DNA from: JBFHDX01 sp041584475
Lineage (GTDB): Bacteria > Pseudomonadota > Alphaproteobacteria > UBA8366 > JADFVY01
Reading direction: 5' to 3'
Assembly: GCA_041584475.1 (NCBI GenBank)
Contig: JBFHDX010000009.1
Coordinates: forward strand, 1 to 58,586
DNA: 58,586 nt
The notes beneath the pieces were generated by a model. It searched no databases and was not told where the DNA came from. It was given only the letters and a program-made list of their open reading frames with translations. Of this stretch, positions 44,161-55,871 are shown piece by piece (position 1 is the stretch's first letter; every line of letters starts with the position of its first letter). The translations under genes and the position numbers were made by a program.

Positions 44161-44967
44161 TCAGCTGCCGACCTTCGCGAGCACGTCGGCCTTGAGGAAC
44201 CGCTCGACGACGAGCATGAAGCCGACCGACGGGACGAGCAGGATCAGGGCGGTGATCGAGGCGATCTGGTAGTTGCCCTCCATGCTCGCGGTGAACAGCA
44301 GCAGCGGCAGCGTCGTGATGTCGGGCACGCCGACGAAATAGGTGCCGGTGAACTCGTCGAGCGATTCGAGGAAGACGAAGATCGCGCTTGCCGTGATGCC
44401 CGGCGCCGCGAGCGGCAGCGTGACGGTGAAGAAGGTCCGGGTACCCGAGGCACCCATGTTGCGGGCCGCGTCCTCCAGCTCGCGATCGACCGCGGCGAAG
44501 GCGGCGGTGGCGATCCAGACCGAATAGACGAGCCCGTGCACGGTATGCACGAGCACGACCCCGGCGACGGTCCCGACCAGATCGAGCGAGTAGAAGATGC
44601 GCGCGATATTGATGTAGACAGGCACGCTCGGAAACGCCTGCGGCAGCAGGAAGGCGAGCATGATCAGGGTCCGCCACGGCAGGTTGCGGCGCGCCAGCGC
44701 ATAGCCCGACGGGATCGATACCGCGAGGCAGGTAACGACCGTGAGCACCGCCACGAGCATGCTGGTCGACAGCGACTCCATGGCGTTGCCGGTCGGCCGG
44801 AACACCTGCTGCCAGTATTTCAGCCCGTAGACCACCGGCAGCTTGTACGGGAAATACCATTGCTCGGCGAACGCCCACAGCAACAGGTTGGACAGCGGTC
44901 CGAAGACGATGAAGGCAACGGCGCCGAGCAGGACCGCCCGCATGAGCCAGGTCGCGCGCCCGGTCAT
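44161..44967 (-). CDS. ABC importer permease (second)
   Basis: This 268-residue inner-membrane permease has six hydrophobic helices and the EAA-type coupling loop (ELEDAARNMGASGTRTFFTVTLPLAAPGI, about residues 165-193), as in spermidine/putrescine or iron(III) importers. Its ATG overlaps the stop of the other permease gene by four bases. Last of four genes in the operon ATPase - binding protein - permease - permease. The substrate is unknown. Confidence 0.9.
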   Translation of the reverse strand: MTGRATWLMRAVLLGAVAFIVFGPLSNLLLWAFAEQWYFPYKLPVVYGLKYWQQVFRPTGNAMESLSTSMLVAVLTVVTCLAVSIPSGYALARRNLPWRTLIMLAFLLPQAFPSVPVYINIARIFYSLDLVGTVAGVVLVHTVHGLVYSVWIATAAFAAVDRELEDAARNMGASGTRTFFTVTLPLAAPGITASAIFVFLESLDEFTGTYFVGVPDITTLPLLLFTASMEGNYQIASITALILLVPSVGFMLVVERFLKADVLAKVGS

Positions 44968-45797
44968 CGATGCCCGCCTTCGCGGACGCCCTGCCGCAGA
45001 TAGACCCAGGCGACCATCCCCGTCATCACGTACGAGATGAAGCCGAGCGCGTTGGCGACGCCGTAATCGCCGTAGAAATTGATACGGAACGCCATGTCGA
45101 CGGTCATCATGGTCGGCGAATCGCCACTGATCATGAGCGGCACCGACAACACCGACATCATGGTGACGAACGACAGGATGAGGCCGACGACGAGCGTCCG
45201 CCGCACCTGCGGCACGACGATCTCAACCAGGATGCGCAGTCGCGAGGCGCCGAGGTTGCGCGCCGCCTCGATCGTCGAGCGGTCGAGCGAGGCCATGGCG
45301 CCGGCGACGAGGAGCGCCACGAATGGCGTCTGCTTCCAGACGAAGGTCAGGATCAGGCCGCGCCAGTCGAGCAGGCTGATCGTCTGGTCGATATCGAGCA
45401 CGCCGGACGCGACCAGCGCGTTGTTCATCAGGCCGTTCTTGGCGAGGAAGGTGCGCATGCACTGCCCGGCGACGATGAACGGAATGAACAGCGGCCAGCG
45501 GTAGAGCCACTGCAGCACACGCACCGCGCGCGGATTCTCGCCGAGCACGAGGTAGCCGCCGATCGCCACCGCGGCGACGCCGATCAGCGCCGTCGACGCG
45601 GATACGATCACCGCGGTGAAGACGATGTCGATGAAGTAGAAATCGACGGCCTTTCGGAAGTTTCCCCAGCCCGCGTTACCGGCCTCGTCGACGAAGGCGG
45701 TGACCAGCGAATAGCCGAGCGGATAGACGAACAGCCCGCCAAGCAGGGCAAGGGCGGGTCCGACCAGCAGCAGGGTCAGGATGCGGGACTCGCGCAT
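44964..45797 (-). CDS. ABC importer permease (first)
   Basis: This 277-residue permease has six hydrophobic helices and the EAA loop (STIEAARNLGASRLRILVEIVVPQVRRTL, about residues 178-206). It pairs with the permease gene it overlaps to form the heterodimeric channel. I chose the ATG at 45797, which starts the first helix region and is preceded by GAGG; longer frames upstream run into the hairpin region. It is separated from the binding-protein gene by 74 bp that contain a strong hairpin. Confidence 0.9.
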   Translation of the reverse strand: MRESRILTLLLVGPALALLGGLFVYPLGYSLVTAFVDEAGNAGWGNFRKAVDFYFIDIVFTAVIVSASTALIGVAAVAIGGYLVLGENPRAVRVLQWLYRWPLFIPFIVAGQCMRTFLAKNGLMNNALVASGVLDIDQTISLLDWRGLILTFVWKQTPFVALLVAGAMASLDRSTIEAARNLGASRLRILVEIVVPQVRRTLVVGLILSFVTMMSVLSVPLMISGDSPTMMTVDMAFRINFYGDYGVANALGFISYVMTGMVAWVYLRQGVREGGHR

Positions 45798-45827
45798 GGC
45801 CTCGATCGCGTCGCCGGAGGGGAGGGA

Positions 45828-45847
45828 GGCGGGACAGGTGTCCCGCC
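45828..45847 (-). terminator. Intercistronic hairpin between binding-protein and permease genes
   Basis: A perfect 9-bp stem (GGCGGGACA / TGTCCCGCC) with a two-base centre lies just after the stop of the binding-protein gene. In ABC operons such stems often protect the binding-protein mRNA or partly end transcription, giving more binding protein than permease. Confidence 0.5.
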
Positions 45848-45871
45848 CCCCGGACAGGTCAGGTCGATCGC

Positions 45872-47029
45872 CTACTTGGCGACGTTCTTTTCGTATTCCT
45901 CGAGGATGTCGTTGAAGTACGAGGCGATCGGGAACGTCTTGCCCTTCTCGGCGAGGTCCGCCGGGCTGACGTCGGCGAACAGCTTCTGCCATGTCGCCTC
46001 GTCGAGCTTGCCCTCCAGATGCGCCGCGTCGATGCCGGGATACCAGTTGAATTTCTTCACGATGCCCTCGGCCTGGACCTGCGGGCTGGTGGCCAGCTCG
46101 ACGAACTTCTTCGCCGCCTCGGTGTTGGCCGCCTTGGCCGGGATGACGTAGTACATCGGCTGGCCAGGCATGCCCGGACCGATAAGCTGCAGCTTCAGGT
46201 TCGGCGGCAGCCGGCCCTCGTCCTTCCAGGTGTAGAACATGTCGACCCAGACCGGGCCCATCGAGATCTCGCCACGGTTCAGCATGTCGAGCGTGCCGGC
46301 GTTGCCCGCGGTGAAGGTGACGCCCTCGTTGAAGTCCCTGAGCTTGGACCAGGCATCGCTCCAGGTCGTCTTGAGGTTCGGGTCGTAAGGCCCTCCCATC
46401 AGCCGCGCTGCGTCGGGCGTGTTGGCGTAGATCCAGCCGACGACGAAGCTGACGCCGGACATGCCGCGCTTGATGCCGTTGTAGCCGAACTTCTTCGGGT
46501 TCGCCTTCACCCAGTCGACCAGCTCCGCATAGGTCTTCGGCGGATCGCTGACCAGCGCCGGGTTGTAGGCGATCGCCGTCTGGCTGTGGAACATCGGGAA
46601 CACGAAGCCGTCGACGTCGGTGCCGAGCGCGTTCTTCGCGTCCGCCGCCGTGACCAGCTTGCCGGTCGCGACGTCGTGGCGGAACGGGCTCAGGACGCCC
46701 TTCTGCACCAGCTCCCCGGCCATCTTCTGGTGGACGACGGCGACGTCGACGTCCCAGCTGTCCTTGCCGGCGTCCTTTTGCGCGTAGAGCTTCTCGGCGA
46801 TTTTCTGCGAGCCGGCATCACCGGGGCCGGTGCCGACCGCCCGCACTTTCACGCCGGGGTTCGCGGCCTCGAACATCGGGCCCAGATAATCGGTCACGTA
46901 ATCGACCATGTTCTGCGATCCGGCGGTCACCACGTTGAGCGTTACCTCGGCCGCCCGCGCCGCCGACACGACGACGGCGGCGGCGAACGCGGCAGCCGTC
47001 AGCGGAAGTGCTATCGATCGTATTTTCAT
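45872..47029 (-). CDS. ABC importer periplasmic substrate-binding protein
   Basis: This 385-residue exported protein has a signal peptide (cleavage near ARA-AE) and the family 1 binding-protein fold. Landmarks are TLNVVTAGSQNM, the FPMFHSQTAIAYNP hinge segment and the VDMFYTWKDEGRLPP region. It is nearest in layout to binding proteins of putrescine/iron/aminophosphonate-like importers and YnjB-type proteins, which does not decide the ligand. It is the second gene after the ATPase. The ATG at 47029 is supported by GGGAGAC upstream. Confidence 0.88.
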   Translation of the reverse strand: MKIRSIALPLTAAAFAAAVVVSAARAAEVTLNVVTAGSQNMVDYVTDYLGPMFEAANPGVKVRAVGTGPGDAGSQKIAEKLYAQKDAGKDSWDVDVAVVHQKMAGELVQKGVLSPFRHDVATGKLVTAADAKNALGTDVDGFVFPMFHSQTAIAYNPALVSDPPKTYAELVDWVKANPKKFGYNGIKRGMSGVSFVVGWIYANTPDAARLMGGPYDPNLKTTWSDAWSKLRDFNEGVTFTAGNAGTLDMLNRGEISMGPVWVDMFYTWKDEGRLPPNLKLQLIGPGMPGQPMYYVIPAKAANTEAAKKFVELATSPQVQAEGIVKKFNWYPGIDAAHLEGKLDEATWQKLFADVSPADLAEKGKTFPIASYFNDILEEYEKNVAK

Positions 47030-47080
47030 TTCTGTCTCCCTGTTTGATTGGACCTTGTCACGCCGCGCCGTCCCGGCCGT

Positions 47081-48187
47081 TCAGTCGTGTGACGGCGCGC
47101 CTGCGGGTTCCGGGTATAGGTGCAGCGCCGCCGGCGGCAGGTGGATGCCGACGCGGTCGCCGACCTTCAGGCGCCGCTCGTCGTCGACCATGTAGGTCTG
47201 GCCGTCGACGTCGACCGAATAGCGATGGACGCCGCCCGGGTACGAATGCTGGGTGATCTTGCCGCGCAACACGAGCGCCGCGCCCGACGAATCTTCCGCC
47301 GGCCCGAGCCGCGCCGCCTCGCGCCGGAAATGGGCCAGCGCCGGGCCGTCGATGCGCCCGGCGACATGGGCACCGCCGTCGCCGGCGGGCAGCGTCGCCG
47401 CCGCACCGTTCGATCCGGCCGCGACCTCGACTTCGGTCCGCCTGCTCGCCGCGGTCACGCGGATCACGTTGTCCGCCCCCATGAAGGTCGCGACGAACGG
47501 TGAGGCCGGCGTGTTGTAGACCTCCTCCGGCGAGCCGAACTGGACGAGTTCGCCGTTGTCCATGATGGCGATCCGATCCGCCATCACCATGGCCTCCTCG
47601 CGGTCGTGCGTGACGTGGATCGCGGTGATGCCGAGCTGATGCTGGAGCGCCTTGATCTCGTGGCGCACGTGCTGGCGGATGCGCGCGTCGAGGTTGGACA
47701 ACGGTTCGTCGAGCAGCAGGATCGTCGGATTGATGGCCAGGGCACGGCCGAGGGCGACGCGCTGGCGCTGGCCGCCGGACAGCTGGGTCACGTTCCGGTC
47801 GCCGAGGGTCTCGAGCCCGAGCAGCGCCAGAACTTCCGCGACGCGCCGCTCGATGTCCGCCCGTTTCATGCCGCGCAGCCGCAGCCCGTAACCGATGTTG
47901 CGGGCAGCGGTCATGTGCGGCCACAAGGCATAGGACTGGAAAACCATCGCCATGCCGCGACGTTCCGGCGGCAGGTCGGTGATGTCGCGGCCGGAGACGC
48001 GAATCGCGCCGGAATCGACCTTCACGAACCCGGAGATCGCCCGCAGCAGGGTCGTCTTGCCGCATCCCGACGACCCGAGCAGCGCAACGAAACTACCCGG
48101 CGACGCTTCGAGCGTTATGCCCCGAAGCACCTTGGTCGGGCCGTACGACACTTCGACCGCATCGACCTGCAGCGTATCGCCTGCCAT
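47081..48187 (-). CDS. ABC importer ATPase (MalK/PotA type)
   Basis: This 368-residue ATPase has Walker A GSSGCGKTT, the Q loop VFQSYALWPHM, the signature LSGGQRQRVALGRAL, Walker B LLLDEPLSNLD and the switch histidine in IHVTHDREEA. A C-terminal TOBE-type regulatory domain (about 240-365) places it with MalK/PotA/FbpC proteins. It is the first gene of the operon. The start at 48187 is the ATG nearest the first strand. Confidence 0.93.
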   Translation of the reverse strand: MAGDTLQVDAVEVSYGPTKVLRGITLEASPGSFVALLGSSGCGKTTLLRAISGFVKVDSGAIRVSGRDITDLPPERRGMAMVFQSYALWPHMTAARNIGYGLRLRGMKRADIERRVAEVLALLGLETLGDRNVTQLSGGQRQRVALGRALAINPTILLLDEPLSNLDARIRQHVRHEIKALQHQLGITAIHVTHDREEAMVMADRIAIMDNGELVQFGSPEEVYNTPASPFVATFMGADNVIRVTAASRRTEVEVAAGSNGAAATLPAGDGGAHVAGRIDGPALAHFRREAARLGPAEDSSGAALVLRGKITQHSYPGGVHRYSVDVDGQTYMVDDERRLKVGDRVGIHLPPAALHLYPEPAGAPSHD

Positions 48188-48321
48188 GCCGATCTCTCTC
48201 CCCGGACGCGTTCGCTCCGCGCCCGGCTCTTCGGCTCCGTCCTACTCTAACGATTGCCGCCAGATGGCTACCCGAGGATAGGACAGATTGAAAACCATGG
48301 AAAGAATGTTCCAGGCGCGCG

Positions 48322-49326
48322 TCAGATCCGGATAACGATTTTGCCGAAATGGCCGGCGCCCTGCATGTGACGATAGGCGTCGCGCGCGTCGGCGAAATCG
48401 AAGGTGCGGTCGATGACGGGCCGCAACCCGTGCGTGGCGATCGCCCGGTTCATCGCCTCGAACATCGCCCGGCTGCCGACGTAGACGCCCTGAAGCGTGA
48501 CCGACTTGCGCATGATCGCCGTCGGGTCGATGCCGCCGCCGGTGAGCACCCCGATATAGGCGATGCGCCCGCCGACCCGCACCGAAGCGATCGATTTCTC
48601 GAGCGTGCCGGCCCCGCCGACCTCGACGACGTGATCGACGCCGCGGCCGTCCGTGAGGTCGAGCACCGCGCGCTCCCACTCCGGTGTCGTGCGGTAGTTG
48701 ACCGTCTCCGCCGCACCCAGCGCCCGCGCGCGCTCGAGCTTCGCGTCGCTCGACGAGGTGATGATCACGCGCGCGCCGTGCAGCATGGCGAACTGCAACG
48801 CGAAGACGGAGGCGCCGCCGGTGCCGAGCAGCAGCACGGTCTCCCCGGCCCTGAGGCCGCCGCCGGCGACGAGACAGTTCCATGCCGTCACCGCCGCGCA
48901 GGGCAGGCAGGCCGCCTCCTCGAACGACAGGTGCCCGGGGATCTCCACGAGCCCGCTCTCGCGCAGGACGACTTCCTCGGCCAGCACCCCGTCCACGGGG
49001 CCGCCCAGCGCGCCTGCCATCGCCGGCGCGGTGATCGGGCCGGCGGTCCAGTCCCGGAAGAAGCAACCGGCCACCCGGTCGCCCGCTTTCCAGCGCGTGA
49101 CGCCCGGTCCCGGCGCGAGCACCTCGCCAGCACCGTCGGAGTTGGGGATGCGCGGATAGGGAATGTTGCGCGCTGCCGGGTCGAGAATCGTCGACAGGTC
49201 GCGGTAGTTGATCGACGACGCACGCATTCGCACCAGTACCTCGCCCGGACCGGGCGCCGGCGTCGTGCGCTCGGTCAGCGCCAGCGCTTCGATGCCGCCT
49301 GTCGAGACGATCTCCCATGCCTTCAT
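48322..49326 (-). CDS. Zinc-independent medium-chain alcohol dehydrogenase/quinone reductase
   Basis: This 334-residue NAD(P)H-dependent oxidoreductase has the GroES-like domain (SSINYRDLSTI) and a Rossmann domain with LLLGTGGASVFALQFA. The catalytic-zinc cysteine/histidine ligands of true alcohol dehydrogenases are absent: IPNSDGAG replaces the usual GHEGAG. It is therefore closer to quinone reductases or related enoyl reductases, and the substrate is unknown. GGGGGAA lies before the ATG at 49326. It is divergent from a 3-hydroxyacyl-CoA-dehydrogenase-like gene across 79 bp. Confidence 0.88.
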   Translation of the reverse strand: MKAWEIVSTGGIEALALTERTTPAPGPGEVLVRMRASSINYRDLSTILDPAARNIPYPRIPNSDGAGEVLAPGPGVTRWKAGDRVAGCFFRDWTAGPITAPAMAGALGGPVDGVLAEEVVLRESGLVEIPGHLSFEEAACLPCAAVTAWNCLVAGGGLRAGETVLLLGTGGASVFALQFAMLHGARVIITSSSDAKLERARALGAAETVNYRTTPEWERAVLDLTDGRGVDHVVEVGGAGTLEKSIASVRVGGRIAYIGVLTGGGIDPTAIMRKSVTLQGVYVGSRAMFEAMNRAIATHGLRPVIDRTFDFADARDAYRHMQGAGHFGKIVIRI

Positions 49327-49405
49327 CGCGTTCCCCCATTTGCCGGCGCGCACGCTAAAGTCGCCCAAGATTACCGCGACGGCGGCATTTTGAAAGGGTG
49401 CGGAC

Positions 49406-50350
49406 ATGACCGGCACGAACACGCAGCGCATCGCAATCGTCGGCACGGGTCTCATCGGCAGCGGCTGGGCGCTTCATTTTCTCAGGCTCGGCTGCGACGT
49501 CGTCGCGTTCGATCCCGACCGTGCCGCCGAGCGCAGGCTGCGCGTGGCCGTGGACCGCGGCTGGCCGCTGATGCAGCGGCTGGGCCTGCGGCCCGGCGCG
49601 GATCCCGGTCGTCTCGTATTCTCACCCGCGGCGGCGCAGGCCGCGGCCGATGCCGGCATCGTCCTCGAATGCGCACCGGAGCGCCTGGCGACCAAGCAGG
49701 CGCTGTTCGAGGCGATGGACGCGGCCGCTGGGCCCGAGACGCTGCTGTTCTCCTGCAGTTCGAGCTTTCCCGTCAGCGACATCCGGGTGCGCACGCGATA
49801 CCCGGACCGATGCCTGCTCGGCCACCCGTTCAATCCGCCGCAACTGCTGCCGCTCGTCGAGGTGGCCGGCGGTCCGCGCGGAGCCCGGCCGGTGGAGCGG
49901 GCGATGGCGTTCTGGGAGTCGGTCGAGAAGGTGCCGGTGCATCTGCGCCGGGAGCTGCCGGGTCACCTCGTAAACCGGCTCACGGCCGCGCTGTTCCGCG
50001 AGGCGGTCCACCTGGTCGCCGAGGACGTCGCCGACGTCGCCGATATCGACCGCGCGGTGGCGTTCGGCCCCGGGCTGCGGCTGGCCCTCGCCGGACCGTT
50101 TCTCACCTATCATCTGGGCGGCGGTGTCGGCGGCATCGAGCATTACTTCGAGCATCTCGGCCCAAGCCAGGAAGCGCGCTGGGCGACGCTGGGCAAACCG
50201 GCACTGACCGCCGATCTCGTCGCCCGCGTCGTTGCCGGGGTCGAAGCCGAGGCGCGGGGTCGCGGCGTCGATGCGCTTGCCGCCGAGCGCGACGAGGGAC
50301 TCGTGCAGCTCCTCGCCCTGCTGCGGCAGCGCCCCGGGGCGCCCGCCTGA
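49406..50350 (+). CDS. 3-hydroxyacyl-CoA dehydrogenase-like NAD-dependent enzyme
   Basis: This 314-residue dehydrogenase has the N-terminal Rossmann fold (IVGTGLIGSGWALHFL), the SSSFPVSDI and GHPFNPPQLLPLVEV catalytic segments and the C-terminal helical dimerisation domain. The overall size and the HPFNPP form match the carnitine dehydrogenase / L-gulonate dehydrogenase (lambda-crystallin) branch rather than beta-oxidation enzymes, which are usually joined to other domains. The exact substrate is not clear. A perfect palindromic terminator follows 10 bp after the stop. Confidence 0.85.
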   Translation: MTGTNTQRIAIVGTGLIGSGWALHFLRLGCDVVAFDPDRAAERRLRVAVDRGWPLMQRLGLRPGADPGRLVFSPAAAQAAADAGIVLECAPERLATKQALFEAMDAAAGPETLLFSCSSSFPVSDIRVRTRYPDRCLLGHPFNPPQLLPLVEVAGGPRGARPVERAMAFWESVEKVPVHLRRELPGHLVNRLTAALFREAVHLVAEDVADVADIDRAVAFGPGLRLALAGPFLTYHLGGGVGGIEHYFEHLGPSQEARWATLGKPALTADLVARVVAGVEAEARGRGVDALAAERDEGLVQLLALLRQRPGAPA

Positions 50351-50360
50351 AAACGGAGAG

Positions 50361-50382
50361 GCCCGGCGCGATCGCGCCGGGC
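50361..50382. terminator. Bidirectional terminator hairpin
   Basis: A perfect 22-bp GC-rich palindrome (nine-base stem GCCCGGCGC around GATC) lies between the convergent dehydrogenase and livK genes. It is placed to end both transcripts; the flanking T-rich stretch is weak. Confidence 0.6.
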
Positions 50383-50408
50383 CCCGCCTTCGTCGGGTCG
50401 GACCGACC

Positions 50409-51512
<1,104 letters not shown>

Positions 51513-51538
51513 GGTTCTGCTACTCCCTGATTGACGAA

Positions 51539-51580
51539 CCGTCCCTCTCGGGACGGACATTCTCACGGGCCGCGCCCGTG
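51539..51580 (-). promoter_or_regulatory. Tandem hairpins in the livK leader
   Basis: Two perfect 7-bp stems stand side by side: CCGTCCC/GGGACGG with loop TCTC (51539-51556), and CACGGGC/GCCCGTG with loop CGC (51564-51580). They lie 27-68 bases before the livK ATG, between it and the small membrane-protein gene. They may set the relative level of the binding protein by partial termination or mRNA protection. Confidence 0.5.
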
Positions 51581-51634
51581 TTGCCGATAAATTACGTGCC
51601 TTCCCCGCGCCCCGCAATGGCTTTTGCGGTCGCG

Positions 51635-52003
51635 TCAGCCCGGCGACTCGCCCTGCTCGGCGGTGCTGCGGCGGCGCCAGCCGAACGGACCCGAGCGCTC
51701 GTAGAGCCAGGGATACTGCCGCACCATGCGGGCCACCAGCGTCAACCGGAAGGCGAGCAGCGAGAGCGCGATGAGGACCAGGCTGTCGATGAGGTAGCCG
51801 CCGACCGACAGCAACTCGCCCTCGAACAGGGCGAAGATGATGAACCGGTCGGCCAGGCCGAGCAGCAACGAATAGAGCACTGCCTGCCAGGGCGGTCGCC
51901 ACGTCGCGGCGAGCGCCTGTCCGGTCATCCACGCGGCGCCGCCCGCCAGGATGCACGTCACGCCGATGAAGACCGGCAGCGAGTTTCCCAGTATCTCGGA
52001 CAT
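51635..52003 (-). CDS. Small membrane protein in the liv operon (DUF6867-like)
   Basis: This 122-residue protein has three hydrophobic helices (about 9-30, 40-58 and 68-90) and a basic C-terminal tail with the sequence VRQYPWLYERSGPFGWRRR. It has no enzymatic motif. A gene of this size and layout accompanies liv-type importers in other alphaproteobacteria, and I recall it as DUF6867, though I am not sure of the number. It lies 14 bp after livF on the same strand and is therefore part of the operon. Its function is unknown; a role in assembly or regulation of the importer is only a guess. Confidence 0.65.
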   Translation of the reverse strand: MSEILGNSLPVFIGVTCILAGGAAWMTGQALAATWRPPWQAVLYSLLLGLADRFIIFALFEGELLSVGGYLIDSLVLIALSLLAFRLTLVARMVRQYPWLYERSGPFGWRRRSTAEQGESPG

Positions 52004-52017
52004 TCCGGTCCCCCCGC

Positions 52018-52734
52018 TCAGTGGCCGCCTTCGAGGTAGGCGGCCCGCACCTCAGGCATTGCCAGAAGTTCGGCGCCGGTTCCACTCAGGGCGATGCGGC
52101 CGTTGACCATGACGTAGCCGCGATGGGCGAGGCGCAGCGCGTGGAACGCGTTCTGCTCGACGAGAAAGATCGTCATCTTCTGGCGCCGGTTGATGTCGCG
52201 CAGCGTCTGGAAGATCTGCTTGACCACGAGCGGGGCGAGCCCGAGCGACGGCTCGTCGAGCAGGAGGAGCTGCGGCCGGCTCATCAGGGCGCGAGCGATC
52301 GCCAGCATCTGCTGTTCGCCGCCGGAAAGCGTGCCGCCCCGCTGGCCCTGGCGTTCGCGCAGGATCGGGAACAGCTTGAAGACCTGCGCAAGATCTTCCT
52401 CGAAGAATTGCAGCGGCGCCGCGATGGCGCCCATCTGCAGGTTCTCGAGCACCGTCATCCGCGGGAAGATGCGTCGACCTTCCGGCGACTGGGCGATACC
52501 CATGCGGACGATCTCGAACGGCGCCAGCCCGGTGATCTCGTCGCCGCGCAGCGTGATGCTGCCCTGCGCCGCGCGCGGGTTGCCGCAGATCGTCATCAGC
52601 AGCGTCGACTTGCCGGCGCCGTTCGCGCCGATCAGCGTGACGATCTCGCCCTCGGGCACCTCGATGTCGACCCCGCGCAGCGCCTCGATATTGCCGTAGA
52701 ACGTATGGACGCCCCTGACCGACAGCATGCTCAT
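52018..52734 (-). CDS. livF: Branched-chain amino acid ABC transporter ATPase LivF
   Basis: This 238-residue ATPase has Walker A GANGAGKSTL, signature LSGGEQQMLAIARAL, Walker B LLLDEPSLGL and the LVEQNAFHALRLA segment typical of LivF. It pairs with LivG. Its ATG overlaps the livG stop by four bases (ATGA). An internal ATG two codons downstream is also possible. Confidence 0.95.
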   Translation of the reverse strand: MSMLSVRGVHTFYGNIEALRGVDIEVPEGEIVTLIGANGAGKSTLLMTICGNPRAAQGSITLRGDEITGLAPFEIVRMGIAQSPEGRRIFPRMTVLENLQMGAIAAPLQFFEEDLAQVFKLFPILRERQGQRGGTLSGGEQQMLAIARALMSRPQLLLLDEPSLGLAPLVVKQIFQTLRDINRRQKMTIFLVEQNAFHALRLAHRGYVMVNGRIALSGTGAELLAMPEVRAAYLEGGH

Positions 52735-53635
52735 GGCCGGCCTCCGCCGTCGCCCTTGGCGGCGAGGTCGCCGGCGACGATATCGGGCAACTCCTGGTCC
52801 TCCTCCTCGCCGAGATAGGCACGGATCACCGCCGGGTCCGCGCGGACCTGCGCCGGCGGACCGTCGGAGATCTTGCGGCCGTAATCGAGCACGACGATGT
52901 GGTCGGAGATTCCCATCACGACGCTCATGTCGTGCTCGATGAGCAGGATACCGATGTCGTGCTCGTCCCGGATATAGATCAGCAGCTGGTTGAGCTCCGC
53001 CGACTCGCGCGGGTTGAGGCCGGCGGCCGGTTCGTCGAGGCACAGCATGACTGGCTCGGTGCACATCGCCCGGGCGATCTCGAGGCGCCGCTGCGCCCCA
53101 TATGGCAACGCCCCGGCATTGAGGTCCGCGCGGTCGAGCAGACGCACCCGGTCGAGCCAGTAGCGGGCCTTTTCGATGGCGTCGCCCTCGGCCGTGTCAT
53201 AGCCGGGAAATCCGAGCAGCCCGAGGACTGTGTATCCGGACGCCCGCATCAGTCTGTTGTGCTGGGCGACGACCAGGTTTTCGAGAACCGACATGCCGGG
53301 GAACAGCCGGATATTCTGGAAGGTGCGGGCGACGCGCGCCCGGTGCGCGATGCGGAAGTCGTCCATCCGCTCGAGCAGGAACTGCCGCTCTCCCTGGTCG
53401 AGTGTGAGGCGTCCGATGGTCGGCTTGTAGAACCCGGTGAGGCAGTTGAACACCGTCGTCTTGCCGGCGCCGTTCGGTCCGATGATCGCCGTGATCTCGC
53501 TGTCCCTGGCGACGAACGAGACGTCGTCGATCGCCGTCAGTCCGCCGAAGCGCATCGTCAGATGCTCGACGGTCAGCAGCGGCCGCTTGGCGCCACGCTG
53601 CGCCGTCCCGCCGCCATGGGCTGCGGCGCCGGCGT

Positions 53636-53639
<4 letters not shown>
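52731..53639 (-). CDS. livG: Branched-chain amino acid ABC transporter ATPase LivG
   Basis: This 302-residue ATPase has Walker A GPNGAGKTTV, the LivG-type insert after VARTFQNIRLFPGMSVLENL, a signature region read as LPYGAQRRLEIARAM, Walker B LCLDEPAAGLNP and the IEHDMSVVMGISD switch. The canonical LSGGQ is LPYGAQ here, as in other LivG proteins. The start is GTG at 53639, which overlaps the livM stop (GTGA). The C-terminus has an acidic extension (EEEDQELPDI) after the usual end. Confidence 0.94.
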
Positions 53640-54952
<1,313 letters not shown>

Positions 54953-54956
54953 GCGC

Positions 54957-55871
54957 TCAGACCTTCTCGATCTCGGGCCGGCCGAGCAGGCCGCTGGGCC
55001 GGAAAATGAGCACGAGCACGAGGATCGAGAACGCGGCGACGTCCTTGTATTCGATCGTGAAATAGGCCGACCAGAAGGTCTCGATCAAGCCGATCAGGAG
55101 ACCGCCGAGCATGGCGCCGGGCAGCGAACCGATGCCGCCGAGCACGGCGGCGGTGAACGCCTTGATGCCGGCGAGGAAGCCGATGAAGAAGTCGATGACC
55201 CCGTAGTAGAGCAGGAACAGCATGCCGGCCACCGCCGCCAGTGCCGCGCCCATGACGAAGGTGAGCGAGATCGTCCGGTCGACGTTGATTCCGACCAGCG
55301 CCGCCATGGTCCGGTCCTGCTCGCAAGCCCGCTGGGCGCGCCCGAGCGCGGTGCGCGCGATCAGCAGCGAGAACGCCGTCATCAGGACGATTGTCAACAC
55401 GACGATGACGATCTGCATGTAGCTCAGCGAGACGGTGAAACCGTCGCGCTCCATGATCGTGAAGCCGCCCTGGATTAGCGGCGGCAGCGGCTTGACCCGT
55501 GCCCCCTGCGTGATCTGCACGTAGTTCTGCAGGAAGATCGACATGCCGATCGCCGAGATCAGCGGCGCCAGCCTGAACGACCCCCGCAACGGCCGGTAGG
55601 CCAGCCGTTCGACGGTCCAGCCGTAGACCGAGGTGATCAGCATGGCGATGACGAGCACCAGCAAGAGAGCGAACGGCAGCCAGGTGATGCCGATCAGCCC
55701 GAGGACGAGGAATGCGATCAGGGCGACGAACGCGCCGATCATGAACACGTCGCCGTGGGCGAAATTGATCATGCCAATGATGCCGTACACCATCGTATAG
55801 CCGATCGCGATCAGCCCGTAGATGGCGCCCAGCGTGAGTCCGTTGATCAGCTGCTGGACGAAATACTCCAT
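54957..55871 (-). CDS. livH: Branched-chain amino acid ABC transporter permease LivH
   Basis: This 304-residue permease has about eight hydrophobic helices and the LivH core motifs LTLGAIYGLIAIGYTMVYGI, MINFAHGDVFMIGAF, the coupling helix RACEQDRTMAALVGIN and GFLAGIKAFTAAVLGGIGSLPGAM. It is the first gene of the livH-livM-livG-livF-(small membrane protein)-livK order, so the promoter lies in the 313-bp gap before it. The ATG at 55871 is the natural start of the first helix. Confidence 0.95.
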   Translation of the reverse strand: MEYFVQQLINGLTLGAIYGLIAIGYTMVYGIIGMINFAHGDVFMIGAFVALIAFLVLGLIGITWLPFALLLVLVIAMLITSVYGWTVERLAYRPLRGSFRLAPLISAIGMSIFLQNYVQITQGARVKPLPPLIQGGFTIMERDGFTVSLSYMQIVIVVLTIVLMTAFSLLIARTALGRAQRACEQDRTMAALVGINVDRTISLTFVMGAALAAVAGMLFLLYYGVIDFFIGFLAGIKAFTAAVLGGIGSLPGAMLGGLLIGLIETFWSAYFTIEYKDVAAFSILVLVLIFRPSGLLGRPEIEKV

